Source of the DNA: Megaleporinus macrocephalus
Lineage: Eukaryota > Chordata > Actinopteri > Characiformes > Anostomidae
DNA length: 64,000 bases
Assembly (NCBI GenBank): GCA_021613375.1
Contig: CM038704.1
Span: 3,390,905 to 3,454,904, forward strand
Reading direction: 5' to 3'
Made by a program: the position numbers and the translations under genes. Under the pieces are notes generated by a model that saw only the letters and a list, made by a program, of their open reading frames with translations, ran no database searches and was not told the DNA's origin. Position 1 is the first letter of the stretch, and each line of letters begins with the position of its first letter. This document shows, in pieces, positions 38,781 to 51,230 of the stretch.

Positions 38781-39586
38781 ATAATAATACTGGGTTGTTT
38801 AGGAGAAGCTTGGAAAGAGTTAAATAAACACACTGATGTATGTAAAAGCTCTACTGTATTAATACTGTTTAAATATTAAATAATAAAGTGTTTTTTGAGT
38901 AAATAAAACTTTCTGTCTGGAGAAAATAGCTTTTTAACTGTAATAATGTCCCCCAAGTAACTAAAAGTTTGCACAGTGCTGTATCTGACAGCTAATCAGG
39001 AATATGTGCTGAATATAAACAGTCTCTGTTCTAAAGTGCTCTGTTTTCAGTTTTTTAATTAAATTTCATTGTTTTTTTTCTAATAGTGTCCCAGACCTGA
39101 CAGGTAACTGCAGTGAGTACTGCCTGCTTCAGACTGTTTAACATATATACAGTGTGTGTCCTGGTCTGGTCTGAACCCAGTCTAATCATTGTTACCAGTT
39201 GAAACATTAATCACTGCAGTAACTGATATCCAAACGGTGACCTCGGTTTTGCTCAGGTCATGTACAATAAATGGATTTTCTAAGCAGGACTTTGATATGC
39301 GGGAACTCAGGATTAAAATAAAGCTCAGTGAAGTTGAAACAAATCTGAGTTTAAAAGATAGACGACAGAAACCAACCCGGCCGCGCTGAGTAAAGTTTAT
39401 AGAACTGACAGTAAGTCTATAGTGAACGCATGCAGATGATACAGATACTATTACAATTACTCACACAGAGAGAAAGAGAGAGAGAAAAGGAAGAGATATG
39501 GATATACAGATAGAGACAAAGAGAGAGACGAGATATAGACAGAGAGATATAAACAGAAAGAGAGAGAGAAAGATAGTGATATAAAC

Positions 39587-39669
<83 letters not shown>

Positions 39670-39850
39670 AGTCTGTCTTATTTGCATAATCATGCATATT
39701 CATCGTTTTCTGCAATCGTTGGGAGGGTGAAGGTGTAAAGATGCTCCAAGGCCAATTTCCTTGGCATCAAAGTGTGTATTCATTATTGAACACAGATTAT
39801 TTTGATGGGTTTAGATGACACCTCTGAAGGTTTGAGCTAAGACATCACTC
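38781..39850. other. Intronic sequence with purine-rich and TA microsatellites
   Basis: Unique AT-rich sequence, then GAGAGA-rich DNA at 39467-39590 and a (TA)n tract at 39590-39666. No gene. Confidence 0.5.
39590..39666. repeat. (TA)n microsatellite
   Basis: About 76 bp of TA. Confidence 0.97.
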
Positions 39851-39854
39851 TGGA

Positions 39855-40453
39855 GAAGCGTCCTATACGTGCAGACATTATTTTATTCAGTGGTTTCTGT
39901 CTTGTGTTGCTGCGGTTTAAGAGTTTCAGCGACAGCATCATCAGAAATCTAGTTCTAGTGCACCAGGAATCCATCCACAAGGACAGTAAGCCACCATAGA
40001 GACACACACTGGACACACACTTCTGTATAGATCTTCAGGTCTTCAACCTGACTTCCATCAAATCTTCAACTTGAGTCACCTGAGTTCCATCCCCACTTTC
40101 TCTCTATCCAGGTCAACCAGAGGAGGTAAGTCACTTTCTTTCTCTATCCAGGTTGACCAGAGGATGATGGTCACTCTCCCTCTATCTATCTGAGGTTGAC
40201 CTGAGGAGGACAGCCACTCTCTCTCTCTATCCAGGTTGACCAGAGGACGATGGTCACTCTCTCTCTATCTATCTGAGGTTGACCTGAGGAGGACAGTCAC
40301 TCTCTTTTTATCTGAGGTTGACCAGAGGAGGACAGTCACTCTCTCTCTATCCAGGGTTGACCAGAGGAGGATGGTCACTCTCTCTCTCTACCCGGGGTCG
40401 ACCAGAGGAGGACGGTCACTCTCTCTCTATCCAGGGTTGACCAGAGGAGGATG

Positions 40454-40485
<32 letters not shown>

Positions 40486-40590
40486 ACCCGGGGTCAGACG
40501 TCATGCCGGAGGAGCGTCCCATACGTGCAGACGTTATTATATACAGTGGTTTGTTGTTTTGTGTTGCTGCAACATCAGAAACGTAAACTG
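39855..40590. repeat. Dispersed repeat holding a CTCTCT/GACCAGAGGAGG minisatellite
   Basis: GCGTCCTATACGTGCAGAC-type sequence with TGTGTTGCTGC occurs at about 39860 and 40515 (and again at 60372). Between them, about eight 40-50 bp units of GGTTGACCAGAGGAGGATGG plus TCACTCTCTCTCTATCC span about 40105-40495. Confidence 0.8.
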
Positions 40591-40595
40591 GAGCC

Positions 40596-40903
40596 ACACT
40601 ACCAAGTAATCTTTTCAATGGAGCCACAAAGCATGGTCCATCAGATAAGGAGCCCTCTCCAGAACACACGCCAAGACACTGAGCCCGCGCTGGAGAAGGA
40701 AACGGTCCTGCTGCAATTAGCTACAGTCCATTTTCTGGAAATTACTGAACAACAACAATTTAGAGTCTAAAAGGGAGCACGAGAAGATAAGCAGCACCGT
40801 TAATCCACCAGAACAGAACAAGCTGGAGAGATTTCGTGAGACGAGCCTGTTCGGTTTTTATGAACATGCAATTCCCATCTCTCCCAACTAACAACCAAGA
40901 CTA
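40596..40903. repeat. Long direct repeat, copy A
   Basis: ACACTACCAAGTAATCTTTT through ATCTCTCCCAACTAACAACC. It is nearly identical to 61603-61939, 21 kb away, but lacks two internal segments present there. Confidence 0.9.
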
Positions 40904-40904
40904 A

Positions 40905-41290
40905 TATACACTGATCAGCCATAACATTGATCATCTCTGTTCTTTAATGATCAGGACCCCCACAGGACCACCACAGAACAGCTACTATTAGAGATGGTAG
41001 GTCATTCTCAGCACTGCAGTGACACTGACATGGTGCTGGTGTGAGTGGATCAGACACAGCAGTGCTTCTGCTGGAGTGTTTAAACACTGTGTCCACTCAC
41101 TGTCCACTCTATTAGACACTCCTACCCTGCTGGTCCACCTTGTAGATGTAAATAGTATAGTAGTAAATAGTCCAATAGTACTTGCTCTGTGGTGGTCCTG
41201 TGGGGGTCCTGATCATTAAAGAACAGAGTAATAAAGTATACAGAGAATCAGATGAACTACAGTCTGTAAGTGGAGCTCCTGTATGGTCAG
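40905..41290. mobile_element. Foldback MITE, intact copy
   Basis: The left arm 40935-40990 (TTCTTTAATGATCAGGACCC) and right arm 41177-41229 (GGGTCCTGATCATTAAAGAA) are inverted repeats of more than 50 bp enclosing GCACTGCAGTGACACTGACA and related sequence. The left outer end is ATACACTGATCAGCCATAAC, as at 63050. Confidence 0.85.
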
Positions 41291-43120
41291 TATGGTTGTA
41301 TGGTTATCATAGTGCACTACAATATATCACTACACTATATTGTCGTTTATTCATCCCTCGTTTCGCTGTATAGACTCCCATTCATTATCAGCCCCACATA
41401 AACCCGATCGTTTACTTTAACCTACAGCAACCAAACTGCATGTACTCACTCTGGACAGACCCATAAACTCTAATACAAAATCCTACTGACTTGCACTCCT
41501 TTATTTGTCACTCATTCATCCATCTCTGCTCCCATAGACTCACATTCATTTTCAACCATACCTAGCAACAGCTTCTTAACCCTGAGAGGAACCATTGTAC
41601 ATTATGGGGAACGGACTGGAATACTGCTACGTGGACATGTGCACCAGCATTTCAGAACACCACCACCACAATGTGAGGCTAACTGACTTATAGGACATAT
41701 AGCATTAGGCTAGTAAAGTGGGTTTCTTTAATTTAGTAAATGCTGCCTATCTATACAGTCAAAGCAAAGCCTTGCAAGTGGAGCTTTCGAGACATTTCAT
41801 CTTCCTTCTCCTTGTAATTCCATCATCCACAACAATGCTGTGGATTTCTTGACATTCACTTGAGAACTGAGGGTCAAATCAAGCTCAGGTTTAGCTGATA
41901 GCCTCATTTTTCTGCAAACCTAAAGCCAGTTTCTCGACCGCCAGCTTCTTGTTGGAATTGTCCGAAAGACCACCTAACAACCAGAGCTCGTTGCTAACAA
42001 CAAACACAGCGTGTAATTTGTGAAGGCTGCCAAACACGCTTTTAAAATGAAGTGTTTTTAAACAATTTTTGGGTGGGACAAATCTACCTGTTTCTGATAT
42101 CGGGTGGGACAGGCTCCCCCACATCCCCCCCGGTTCCAACTCCAATGATGTAGACCCTCTGTAGGTCTTAAGACAGACACAATGTTTATGTTTACAAAAA
42201 TTCCAATTTGGTCTACAGCTTAGGTTGGTCTACATTTTTCTGGGAATGGAAACCCTGGACATACATACTAATTTAAAAGCTAAGTTCAGAACTGAATACC
42301 TACGAACCTCCCTGAGGACTGAAAAAGCCCTGAAAGTCCTCCGGCGTCTCGCGCATGATAATCTGCTATAAACTGACATTGAGCGATTTTGACAGGCGTC
42401 AGGCTGCGTTTGGAACAAAACAGGCTTTCTGATTGAAGGTGTGAATGTATTTTCTCTGTAGACAGTAGCGCGCTGTCAGAAAGGCTCCGACGGCTGATGG
42501 GGAGGATACCAATCCATCATCCGCCGTGCCGTCCGGCATCGCGCGCTGTTTCAATCACAGCTGTCACGAGTTGTGCTGACCAGCCAGCGCTGACTTTGAG
42601 CTGACTTTAGATTTGAGAGTTGGTCCAGTTTTGAGGAACGATCTCCAGACGAGGGCCGGAAAATGTAAAACCGTGAAGAAACTAATGAAGCAATCGTGGA
42701 GTTTCAGCCTTCATCATTCCAGACGCGTGTCAGTTCGGCCATTCAGAGCGTTCACGAATCCTCCGGAGCCGCAAAGATAATGTTGAATCACCGGCAACGC
42801 GTCGGAATAAAGAATCGCTCAAAAGCGCGGTGGGTGCTAATAATCCCCCTCTTTAGAATTCAAGAGAAAGCAAGATTGGTTATTAGCGCCAGGCTCCTGG
42901 TGTTACAGCTCCGAGAATGTGTGAAATGCTGATTTTAGAGGCGGAAAAAAAAGAGAAGGAGGAGGAGAGAAAAAAATCAATATTATTCTTCTGCCACGGA
43001 AATCTAATGAGTTGGGAAGATGCGTCTTTCTTCAGAAAAGCAGCCATGACGGTCCCCAGACTCTCGCCAGACTACAAAAGCAGCGCTGTAGCCGCCTCTC
43101 GTGCCGATTCCCACCTTGTT
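41291..43120. other. Non-repetitive intronic region
   Basis: Unique. 42420-43120 has the higher CpG content seen in other unique islands here. No coding feature recognised. Confidence 0.4.
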
Positions 43121-43124
43121 GTTA

Positions 43125-43277
43125 TTAATATTTCTTGTTCGCAGCTCCGCTTTGAGCTAATCTGGCTTCTTTAATCATCGTTTGAGAGACAGATGTTACA
43201 ATCGCCTGAATTGACGCCGAGACGTCCGCCCCAGAACTCACCTCCGACCTCGCCAATGTGCTATCCACAACTGTCTC
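43125..43277. repeat. Duplicated intronic segment, copy A
   Basis: GCAGCTCCGCTTTGAGCTAA through CTATCCACAACTGTCTCT. Copy B lies at about 44190-44343; a Tc1-like element and a fragment of the GGAGGAAACC repeat sit between. Confidence 0.9.
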
Positions 43278-43334
43278 TGCGTGGGTTTCCTCCCACAGTC
43301 CTAAAACATACACCCAGGTGAATATATATACATA

Positions 43335-44050
43335 CACTGTATTGCCAGAAGTATTCATTCACCCATCCAAATCACTGAACTGTTCTTATCACTTCCATGG
43401 CCACCACAGGTGTACAAAACCAGCACCTAGTCATGCAGACTGCTTCTACACACATTAGTGAAAGAATGGGTCTCTCTCAGGAGCTCAGTGAACTCCAGCG
43501 TGGTACCGTGATAGGACGCCACCTGTGTAACAAGTCCAGTGGTGAAGTTTCCTCACTACTAAATATTCCACAGTGGACTGTCAGTGGTGTTAGAACAAAG
43601 TGGAAGTGATTGGGAATGACAGCAACTCCGCCACCAAGTGGTAGAACACGTACAATGACAGAGCGGATCAGCGGATGCTGAGGAGCATAGTGCACAGAGG
43701 TCACCAACTTTCTACAGAGTCACTCACTACAGACCTCCAAACTTCATGTGGCCTTCAGATCAGCTCAAGAACAGAGCGTAGAGAGCTTCATGAAATGGGT
43801 CTCCATGACGGAGCAGCTGCATCCAAGCCTTACATCACCAAGAACAATGCAGAGCGCCAGATGCAGTGGAGTAAAGCACGCCGCCACTGGACTCTAGAGC
43901 AGTGGAGACGTGTTCTCTGGACTGACCAATCAAGGTTCTCCATCTGGCAATCCGATGGATGAGTTTGGGTTTGGTGGTCACCAGGAGAACGGTACTTCTC
44001 TGACTGCATTGTGCCGAGTGTAAAGTTTGGTAGAGGGGGAATTATGGTGT
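43335..44050 (+). mobile_element. Tc1-like transposon, 3' truncated
   Basis: The left inverted repeat CACTGTATTGCCAGAAGTAT follows TA. The helix-turn-helix part reads ERMGLSQELSELQRGTVIG and IPQWTVSGVRTKWK. Later VLWTDQSRFSIW holds the first catalytic Asp. Frameshifted, and truncated where homology to the 46178 copy stops at GGAATTATGGTG, next to a (CA)n(TA)n tract. Confidence 0.87.
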
Positions 44051-44063
44051 ATATACATATACT

Positions 44064-44094
<31 letters not shown>

Positions 44095-44189
44095 GTATGT
44101 ATGTATGCAACAATTTTGTTTCACATATTTTCTTTGGACAGAAAAACAACATGTATCTGCATAATTATATATCTTCCCACTTCGTTATT

Positions 44190-44343
44190 ATTATTTTTTT
44201 GTTCTTGCAGCTCCGCTTTAAACTAAACTGACTTCTTTAATCATCGTTTGAGAGACAGATGTTACATTCGCCTTAATTGACGCAGAGACATCTGCCCCAG
44301 AACTCACCTCCGACCTCGCCAATGTGCTATCCACAACTGTCTC
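44190..44343. repeat. Duplicated intronic segment, copy B
   Basis: Matches 43125-43277 with about 10% differences, in direct orientation. Confidence 0.9.
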
Positions 44344-45282
44344 TCAGTCGAAATTACACGGACGGCGCGCTGCGGCAAGTCTTCGCCTTTAATTGTGTGT
44401 AATTATGCATGTAAAGTTATGCAAGAACTTCTCAGGCTTTAAGGAACAATTCAGCAGAACAGTCAAATTTGCACAGTGTTTCTGGAACGTGGCTGATCAG
44501 CCAAGACACGCTGGAACAAGGTACGTCTCCAGCACTGCAGCGGGGGCTTTCGGAGCAGGGCCGGATCGTACTGTCTCAAATAATCAAGAGAATCAGTGTG
44601 TAGAATCAGAGCTTCAGCTGTAAACGAACATGTTGCCCATCACTGAGTGAAAGATAACTTCTTCAGTTATTCAGAGGAATTTGGATCAGTTGGTGATCGA
44701 GTAGACAGAATTGAATTGCCTAAGAGTAAAAATAAAACATGTTTAATGTGATAATTGGGCGGCACACTGGTTCACCAAAGACATGCAGCTTGGTGAACTG
44801 GCTGTTCGTGCCAGTGTGATCAACACATCTAGGTTGGCTGACTTGACGGACAAATGCTGGTTGAAGATTGGGATGCCATCCCATAGCAGTGAGTGACCAG
44901 GCTGGTGACCAGTATGAGGAGGAGGTGCCAGACTGTTGTGGCTGTGTATGGTTCTTCCACTTGCTACTGTGGCTCCTGTTTGTTAAATGAATAAATTGTT
45001 AAATTGCCAAATATGTTTCTTCAAAATGTAATGATTGCAGTATTGGGGATATTTGTTTGATTTACTTTGTTTATTTACTGTTAATTTAGTTAAAAATATT
45101 ATACTGTTTCATATGAGCTCGTTAAAAATGGTAGTAAACCAGTTTAGACCATGTTTCATGACTTGCTTGCGCTAATAACTACATGTAGCCCTGCCATGGC
45201 ATATAGCCCCGCCCTCGATCGGTATGAAAGCTGAAAGGTGATCGATGATCGGAATCGGCCTCAAAAACGCTGATCAGCCCAT

Positions 45283-45288
<6 letters not shown>
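44344..45288. other. Intronic region with a possible hAT-like end
   Basis: No coding signal. 45225-45285 (GATCGGAATCGGCCTCAAAA, GCTGATCAGCCCATCTCT) resembles a hAT terminal sequence common in fish. No partner end was found. Confidence 0.45.

Positions 45289-45289
<1 letters not shown>

Positions 45290-45378
<89 letters not shown>
45290..45378. repeat. (TA)n microsatellite
   Basis: About 88 bp of TA, directly abutting a palindrome. Confidence 0.97.
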
Positions 45379-45379
<1 letters not shown>

Positions 45380-45484
45380 TGTGTGCTGACAGACTGTCTT
45401 ACACACTGAATATATTACTATATATTCTATAACTATATAGTTATAGATATATATTCAGTGTGTAAGACAGTCTGTAAGCACACA
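45380..45484. repeat. Near-perfect palindrome, 36-bp arms
   Basis: Left arm 45380-45415 (TGTGTGCTGACAGACTGTCT onward) and right arm 45449-45484 are inverted copies with one mismatch. They enclose a 33-base AT-rich spacer that is itself partly palindromic. Confidence 0.95.
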
Positions 45485-46177
45485 ATACACATTCATCAGA
45501 AACATTCTCTCTAAATTTACTAGCTCTAGCGTTTGTATTTTCTAGTGTATGTTCTGTTAGTATATCAAGATAAGGATGAATGTTATCAGTGCTGTCACGT
45601 TAATAACCCTAATAACTCAATAACAAAACAGTATCTGAGTAAAATGAAACTTTTGTGTGAAAATTTCACACTGAGATATTGCACTTCATATACTTAATAC
45701 TCCTGATTTCTTGCATTCTTGTGTATTTCTGCTGAACAATATCTGTTAATACTATACATTTTTCTGGTTGCCACCAGGCTATCTGCTCATATGTTATAGA
45801 ATGTTAGAGCATTCTTTGCATAGCTCTACATATGATCAGTACCATGTACTGTATCTGTCTTGTTTTTGTATTTATTGCACTCTCTTGTCTGCACTGTTTG
45901 TGTATACTGTATCGTTTAGCACTTCTGGTGTTTTGTGTTGCACCATATGTTCCTGGAGGAACGTTGTTGGGTTTCACTGTGAACTGGTATATGACTGAAA
46001 CGACAATAAAGCCTGTCGAATCTTTTACATTTAACATCTTTTATATATATATATATTTATATTTTAACTATTTTCTCCTCCAATTATTATTAAATTAATT
46101 GTCAAAATAATAAATCAATTACTACCAGACAGGCAAATCTAAAGAAACAAACTGTGGACAAACACACATTACACATA
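45485..46177. other. AT-rich intronic sequence
   Basis: No gene recognised. ACTGAAACGACAATAAAGCC near 46000 resembles the 3' end of a dispersed element. Confidence 0.4.
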
Positions 46178-47326
46178 CACTATTGCCAAAAGCTTTCACT
46201 CACCCACCCAAATTATTGAATTCAGGTGTTCTTATCACTTCCATGGCCACAGGTGTATAAAACCAAGCACCTAGTTATACAGACTGCTTCTACACACATT
46301 AGTGAAAGAGTGGGTCTCTCTCAGGAGCTCAGTGAACTCCAGCTTGGTACCGTGATAGGACACCACCTGTGTAACAAGTCCAGTGGTGAAGTTTCCTCAC
46401 TACTAAAAATTCCACAGTGGACTGTCAGTGGTGTTCTAACAAAGTGGAAGTGATTGAGAACGACAGCAACTCAGACACCAAGTGGTAGATCACGTACAAT
46501 GACAGAGCAGGTCAGCGGATGCTGAGGAGCATAGAGCACAGAGCTCACCAACTTTCTACAGAGTCAATCACTACAGACCTCCAAACTTCATGTGGTCTTC
46601 AGATCAGCTCAAGAACAGAGCGTAGAGAGCTTCATGGAATGGGTCTCCATGGCTGAGCAGCTGCATCCAAGCCTTACATCACCAAGAACAATGCAGAGCG
46701 TCAGATGCAGTGGAGTAAAGCACGTCGCCACTGGACTCTAGAGCAGTGGAGACGTGTTCTCTGGACTGAGCAATCATGCTTCTCTGTCTGGGTTTGGTGG
46801 TTGCCAGGTGAACAGTACTTGTCTGACTGTGTCTGAGTGTAAAGTTTGGTGGAGGGGGGATTATGATGTGGGGCTGTTTTTCAGGAGTTGGGCTCTGACC
46901 CTTAGTTCCAGTGAAAGGAACTCTTAATGCTTCAGCTGACCAAGAGCTTCTGGACAATTTCACAGTTTGGGGATGGCCCCTTCCTGTTCCAACATGACTG
47001 CCCACTAGTGCACAAAACAGCTCCATAAAGACATGAAGGAGAGAGTTTGATGTGGAAGAATGTGACTGGCCTGCACAGCTTCATGACCTCCACCCGATAG
47101 AACACCTTTGGGATGAATTAGAGCGGAGACTGCGCACCAGACCTTCTCATCCAACATCAGTGTCTGACTTCACTAATGTTCTTCTGGAAGAATTTTCGGT
47201 CAAACATTCCCATAAACACTCCTAAACCGTGTGGAGAGACTTCCCAGATAAGTTGAAGCTGTTACAGCTGCAAAGGTTGGGCTGACCTCATATTAAACCC
47301 TGTGAAATACTTTTGGCACTATAGTG
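46178..47326 (+). mobile_element. Tc1-like transposon, full-length but inactive
   Basis: 1149 bp between TA dinucleotides. Terminal repeats are CACTATTGCCAAAAG and reversed CACTATAGTGCCAAAAG. The HTH region reads ERVGLSQELSELQLGTVIG and PQWTVSGVLTKWK. DDE blocks appear as VLWTEQS (first Asp changed to Glu), FQHDCPLVHKT and a HLWDELE-like block near 47105, in different frames with several stops. No working transposase. Confidence 0.9.
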
Positions 47327-48739
47327 TATTGTAACTGACTGTATGTAATTAAAAATATATGAAAATGTGACTTTTTGGCCCCAAATAATGCTTAAAAACA
47401 TATTTCTAATGAAGCCGCTTCACGGATAAGCTTCAGTTTACATCAAATCAAGAAAGAACAGCTCCATTTCTATAAATTGTGACAACTGTTATCTTCATCT
47501 CGCTCCTCCTTACAGCCTAGCAGTGACCACGCTTAACCGAGTGTCCACTGTTATATGTTCACACAATGTATCACTGTCTCTGGTGCCCGTTAGTTTAAAT
47601 ACAGAGGAGCCGAATAGTCTCTGGATGAGAGTGGACGACCGGTGGAGCTTCACTGAAAATGAAAAGGAGGACAGGAAGCAGACTGAGCTGATAGGGTGGC
47701 TGAGTCTTCTCTGCAGGCTGAAGAGCGTTCACACACACACACAGCTACGTCGCTCAATAGTTAAATGAGGAAGACGGTAAACAGTTACAGTGCCCGTTCC
47801 TTCCGTCCTCCACTCATTTCCGAGGAGCTGAAGGAGCACAGGTGACGCAGGTTTGGTAACGGAGCCTACAGGAGGTTCCTAATGAAGCTATTTTCAGATA
47901 ACGAGCGAGAGCTGCCTGACGTAACCTGGTCCAAGACTTCATGGCATTCAGCTTTGACTTCAACGTAGGCTTCGTCCACTGGCAGGGAGGCCTGGGCTGC
48001 TCCATATTTGAATGATGAAACACACTGTCATTCATCCTCCAAGCAAATAGGGGGCAACATATCACCAGTGAGGAAATGCAGAGTCCATCCTCCTCCCTCT
48101 TCACTCCTTACTAGTCTAGAAGAAACGTTCAGCATCAAACGTTCCTCCCTTTCCTCTCCAGGAGTGTCTCCAGTGCTGAGAACACTTATATCTCTTCTAT
48201 TGTTGAAGCTGAATGTGGTTTCTTGCCGGCAGCGCTCGCTCACCAAGAGCTTCAGCCATCGCTGTGTTTACTGTTCTTTCACTGGCTGCCTGTTCTTAAA
48301 TTATCTTACTGGGAGCAGCACCTTCACCATAACTGACCAGAGGTTAGAATACCCGTATCAGGGCAGCAGCCCTACTTCCTAATCCTCACACGTTGGACTG
48401 ATTCCACTCCTCACTACAGTGATTCACTATCACACCTTGAGGTACTACAGTGGCTCTACAAGAAATGTGCAGTAGTTTAGGAAAGCCGGATCTTCCCCCT
48501 GTTTACTTCTTTGCTTGCACGCCAGATAGCTCTGACCAATCAGAGGAGACAACGTGCTCACGTGGTTTGTTGGGGTGCATTTTGGTGCATTTCGTTTTTT
48601 GCCTGTGAAAACAAACTTAACCGAGGAGGAAACACTTCAAATAAACAAACTCATTAACTGATCCGGACCAGAGAAACAAGCTACAGGTCTGAAAACACCC
48701 TAAGATGTAAAATGCTGTCTATGTAGACACTCAATAGGT
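47327..48739. other. Non-repetitive intronic region
   Basis: Unique sequence. Frames at 48008-48382 and 47814-48104 lack recognisable domains. Confidence 0.4.
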
Positions 48740-50340
48740 GTTGAGACAGATGCTGACATTTTATTTAACACTATCATACACATTTCTTGTGGGGTACCTC
48801 AAGGTTCAGTTCTAGGGCCTATGTGCTAAGAGCACATACTATAATGGAAAATGCTATCTAGGTAGACACTCGGTTTTGAGGCAGAAAACTATCAAGCAAA
48901 TTTCTTGTGGGGTACCTCAAGGGTCAGTTCTAGGGCCTATGTTCTAAGAGTGCATACTATGACGTAAAACGTCATCTACGTAGACATTCATTAGGTTTTG
49001 AGACTGACATTTTATTCAACATTATCTAGGAAATTTCTTGTGGGGTACCACAAGGGTCAGTTCTAGGGTCTACATGTCAGGGGAGCATACTATGATGTAC
49101 AATACTGTCCATGTTGTCATTCATTAGGTTTTGAGACAGATTGTTATTTTATTTAACATTATCTAGCACATTTCTTTTGGGGTACCACAAGGGTCAGTTC
49201 TAGGGTCTAGGTGTCAGGAGCGTATACTATGACGGAAAATGCTGTCTATGTAGATACTTGTTAAGTTTTGAGACAGAAAACTATCAAGCAATTTTCTTGT
49301 GGGGTACCTCAAGGGTCAGTTCTAGGGCCTATGCGCTAAGAGTGCATACTATGAAGTAAAACGTCATCTATGTAGACACTCATTAGGTTTTAAGAGTGAC
49401 TGTAATTTTATGCAATTTTATGTAGTAAATTTTTTGTGGGGTACCTCAAGGGTCAGTTCTAGGGCCTAGGTGTCGGGAGCGTATTCAAAGGAGTACTAGG
49501 ACTCTTATTAATTTTATAAAGCACATTTCTTGTGGGGTACCTCAAGGGTCAGTTCTAGGGCCTAGGTGTCAGGAGCATATACTATGTCATAAAATGCTGT
49601 CTAAGTAGGTTATAAGACTCTTATTTAATTTTATCAAGCACATTTCTTGTGGGGTACCTCAAGGGTCAGTTCTGGGCCTGTGTGCTAGAAGCACATACTA
49701 TAATGGAAAATGCTGTCTATGTAGATACTTGCTAGGTTTTGAAATAGAACACTATCAAGCAAATTTCTTGTGGGGTACCTCAAGGGTCAGTTCTAGGGCC
49801 TAAATGTCAGGAGCACATACTATGGCGTAAAACGTTATCTATGTAGACACTCATTAGGTTTTGAGACTCTCATTATATGTAACATCATCAAGTACACTTC
49901 TTTTGGGGTACCACAAGGGTCAGTTCTTGGGCCTAGGTGTTGGGAGCGTATACTATGTCATATGATGCTTTCTATGTAGGTTATAAGGCAGATGCTGTCA
50001 TTTTATTTCATTTCATCAAGCAAATTTCTTGTGGGGTACCTCAAGGGTCAGTTCTAGGGCTTATGTGCTAGAAGCACATACTATACAACGTAAATTGCTG
50101 TCTAGGTAGACACTCATTAGGTTTTGAGACAGAAAACTGTCAAGCTTATTTCTTGTGGGGTACCTCAAGGGTAGGTTCTAGGTGTCAGGAGCATATACTA
50201 TGTCATAAAATGCTGTCTATGTATGTTTTAAGACTCTTTTTCTCATCAAGTAAATTTCTTGTGGGGTACCTCAAGGGTCAGTTGTAGGGCCTACATGTCT
50301 ATCCGTTAGGTTTTAAGACATTTTATTTAAATATATCAAG
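48740..50340. repeat. Tandem array of about 13 chimeric 110-140 bp units (LINE RT motif plus MITE end)
   Basis: Every unit has TTCTTGTGGGGTACCTCAAG and GGTCAGTTCTAGGGCC, which reads G-V-P-Q-G-S-V-L-G, the RT motif B of a LINE. It is followed by GCATACTATGATGTAAAATG, TCTATGTAGACACTC and TTAGGTTTTGAGACAGA, which match the ends of the 38066-38692 MITE. Units start near 48785, 48898, 49026, 49160, 49290, 49428, 49525, 49643, 49763, 49893, 50023, 50150 and 50256. Confidence 0.9.
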
Positions 50341-51230
50341 CAAATTTAAAACATTACTTTCATCCCAAGCCCCTATTTTCATCGACACAGTCATTGAAAG
50401 CTAATGTGGTCACAAACACCGCCTGTAATTCCAAACCGTTCCACAGTATAAACCTGCTAATTAGCTTAAAGAAAACTAATGCTTGCACAAAACATGTTCC
50501 TACAGGCCACAGACCAAAAAAAAAAAAAAAAGAGTGTGTTGTACAAAGCAGCTCCAATTATCTTCCAAAAAAATGCTTGGCTGAGGCCAACAAAGCCGTC
50601 CACGAGGAGAGCAACCTCTACTCCCAAAGATCAGAGCAGAGCAGGGCTAATGAGGACCAGCGCAAACACACCTCCGACTCGGCGTGCGTGCTGTCTCCGC
50701 ATTTTAAACAGCTCTGCTCTCAGTCCTCCCTCTGATGACTTCCTGATCTGCAGGCCGGCGCTGAACACCGTTCAAACGCTCCAGACACTGCTCCTCTGAT
50801 TCCAAGGTTAAAAACTGAAGCCCTGGCTGCATTAAAGAGATCACGCTTGCCCAATTCTTACCCCGTGTGCCACATATAGTCAAGCAGCCGAGACATGTTT
50901 GGGGTCTGGAGTTCTTCTGTAGCTCTGCACTGGAGCGCTGAGGCTAAAGAGCTGCAAAGATCAGCCCTGCAACCTTGTTGTGGTGGTCACAGGGCAACAG
51001 GGCATGTAACCAGACACCGTAAGGACTGACAAGTAACCCAATGGCGATACGTCACAGGCAGAAGAGGGAACTAGTATAGACTTTAATTTACAGTGAGGTA
51101 TTTTTTTACTAATGTAGTGTTTTAGGGACGTAAACAAGCCGCTAAGCTACTCTGCTATGGGATTCCTCAACTGTGACATGCTCTTTGAAGGAAATTCCAA
51201 GAGGAGTTATAAAGATGGTTCCCTGCAGGC
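50341..51230. other. Non-repetitive intronic region
   Basis: Unique sequence with a poly(A) of about 14 near 50518. No gene recognised. Confidence 0.45.
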
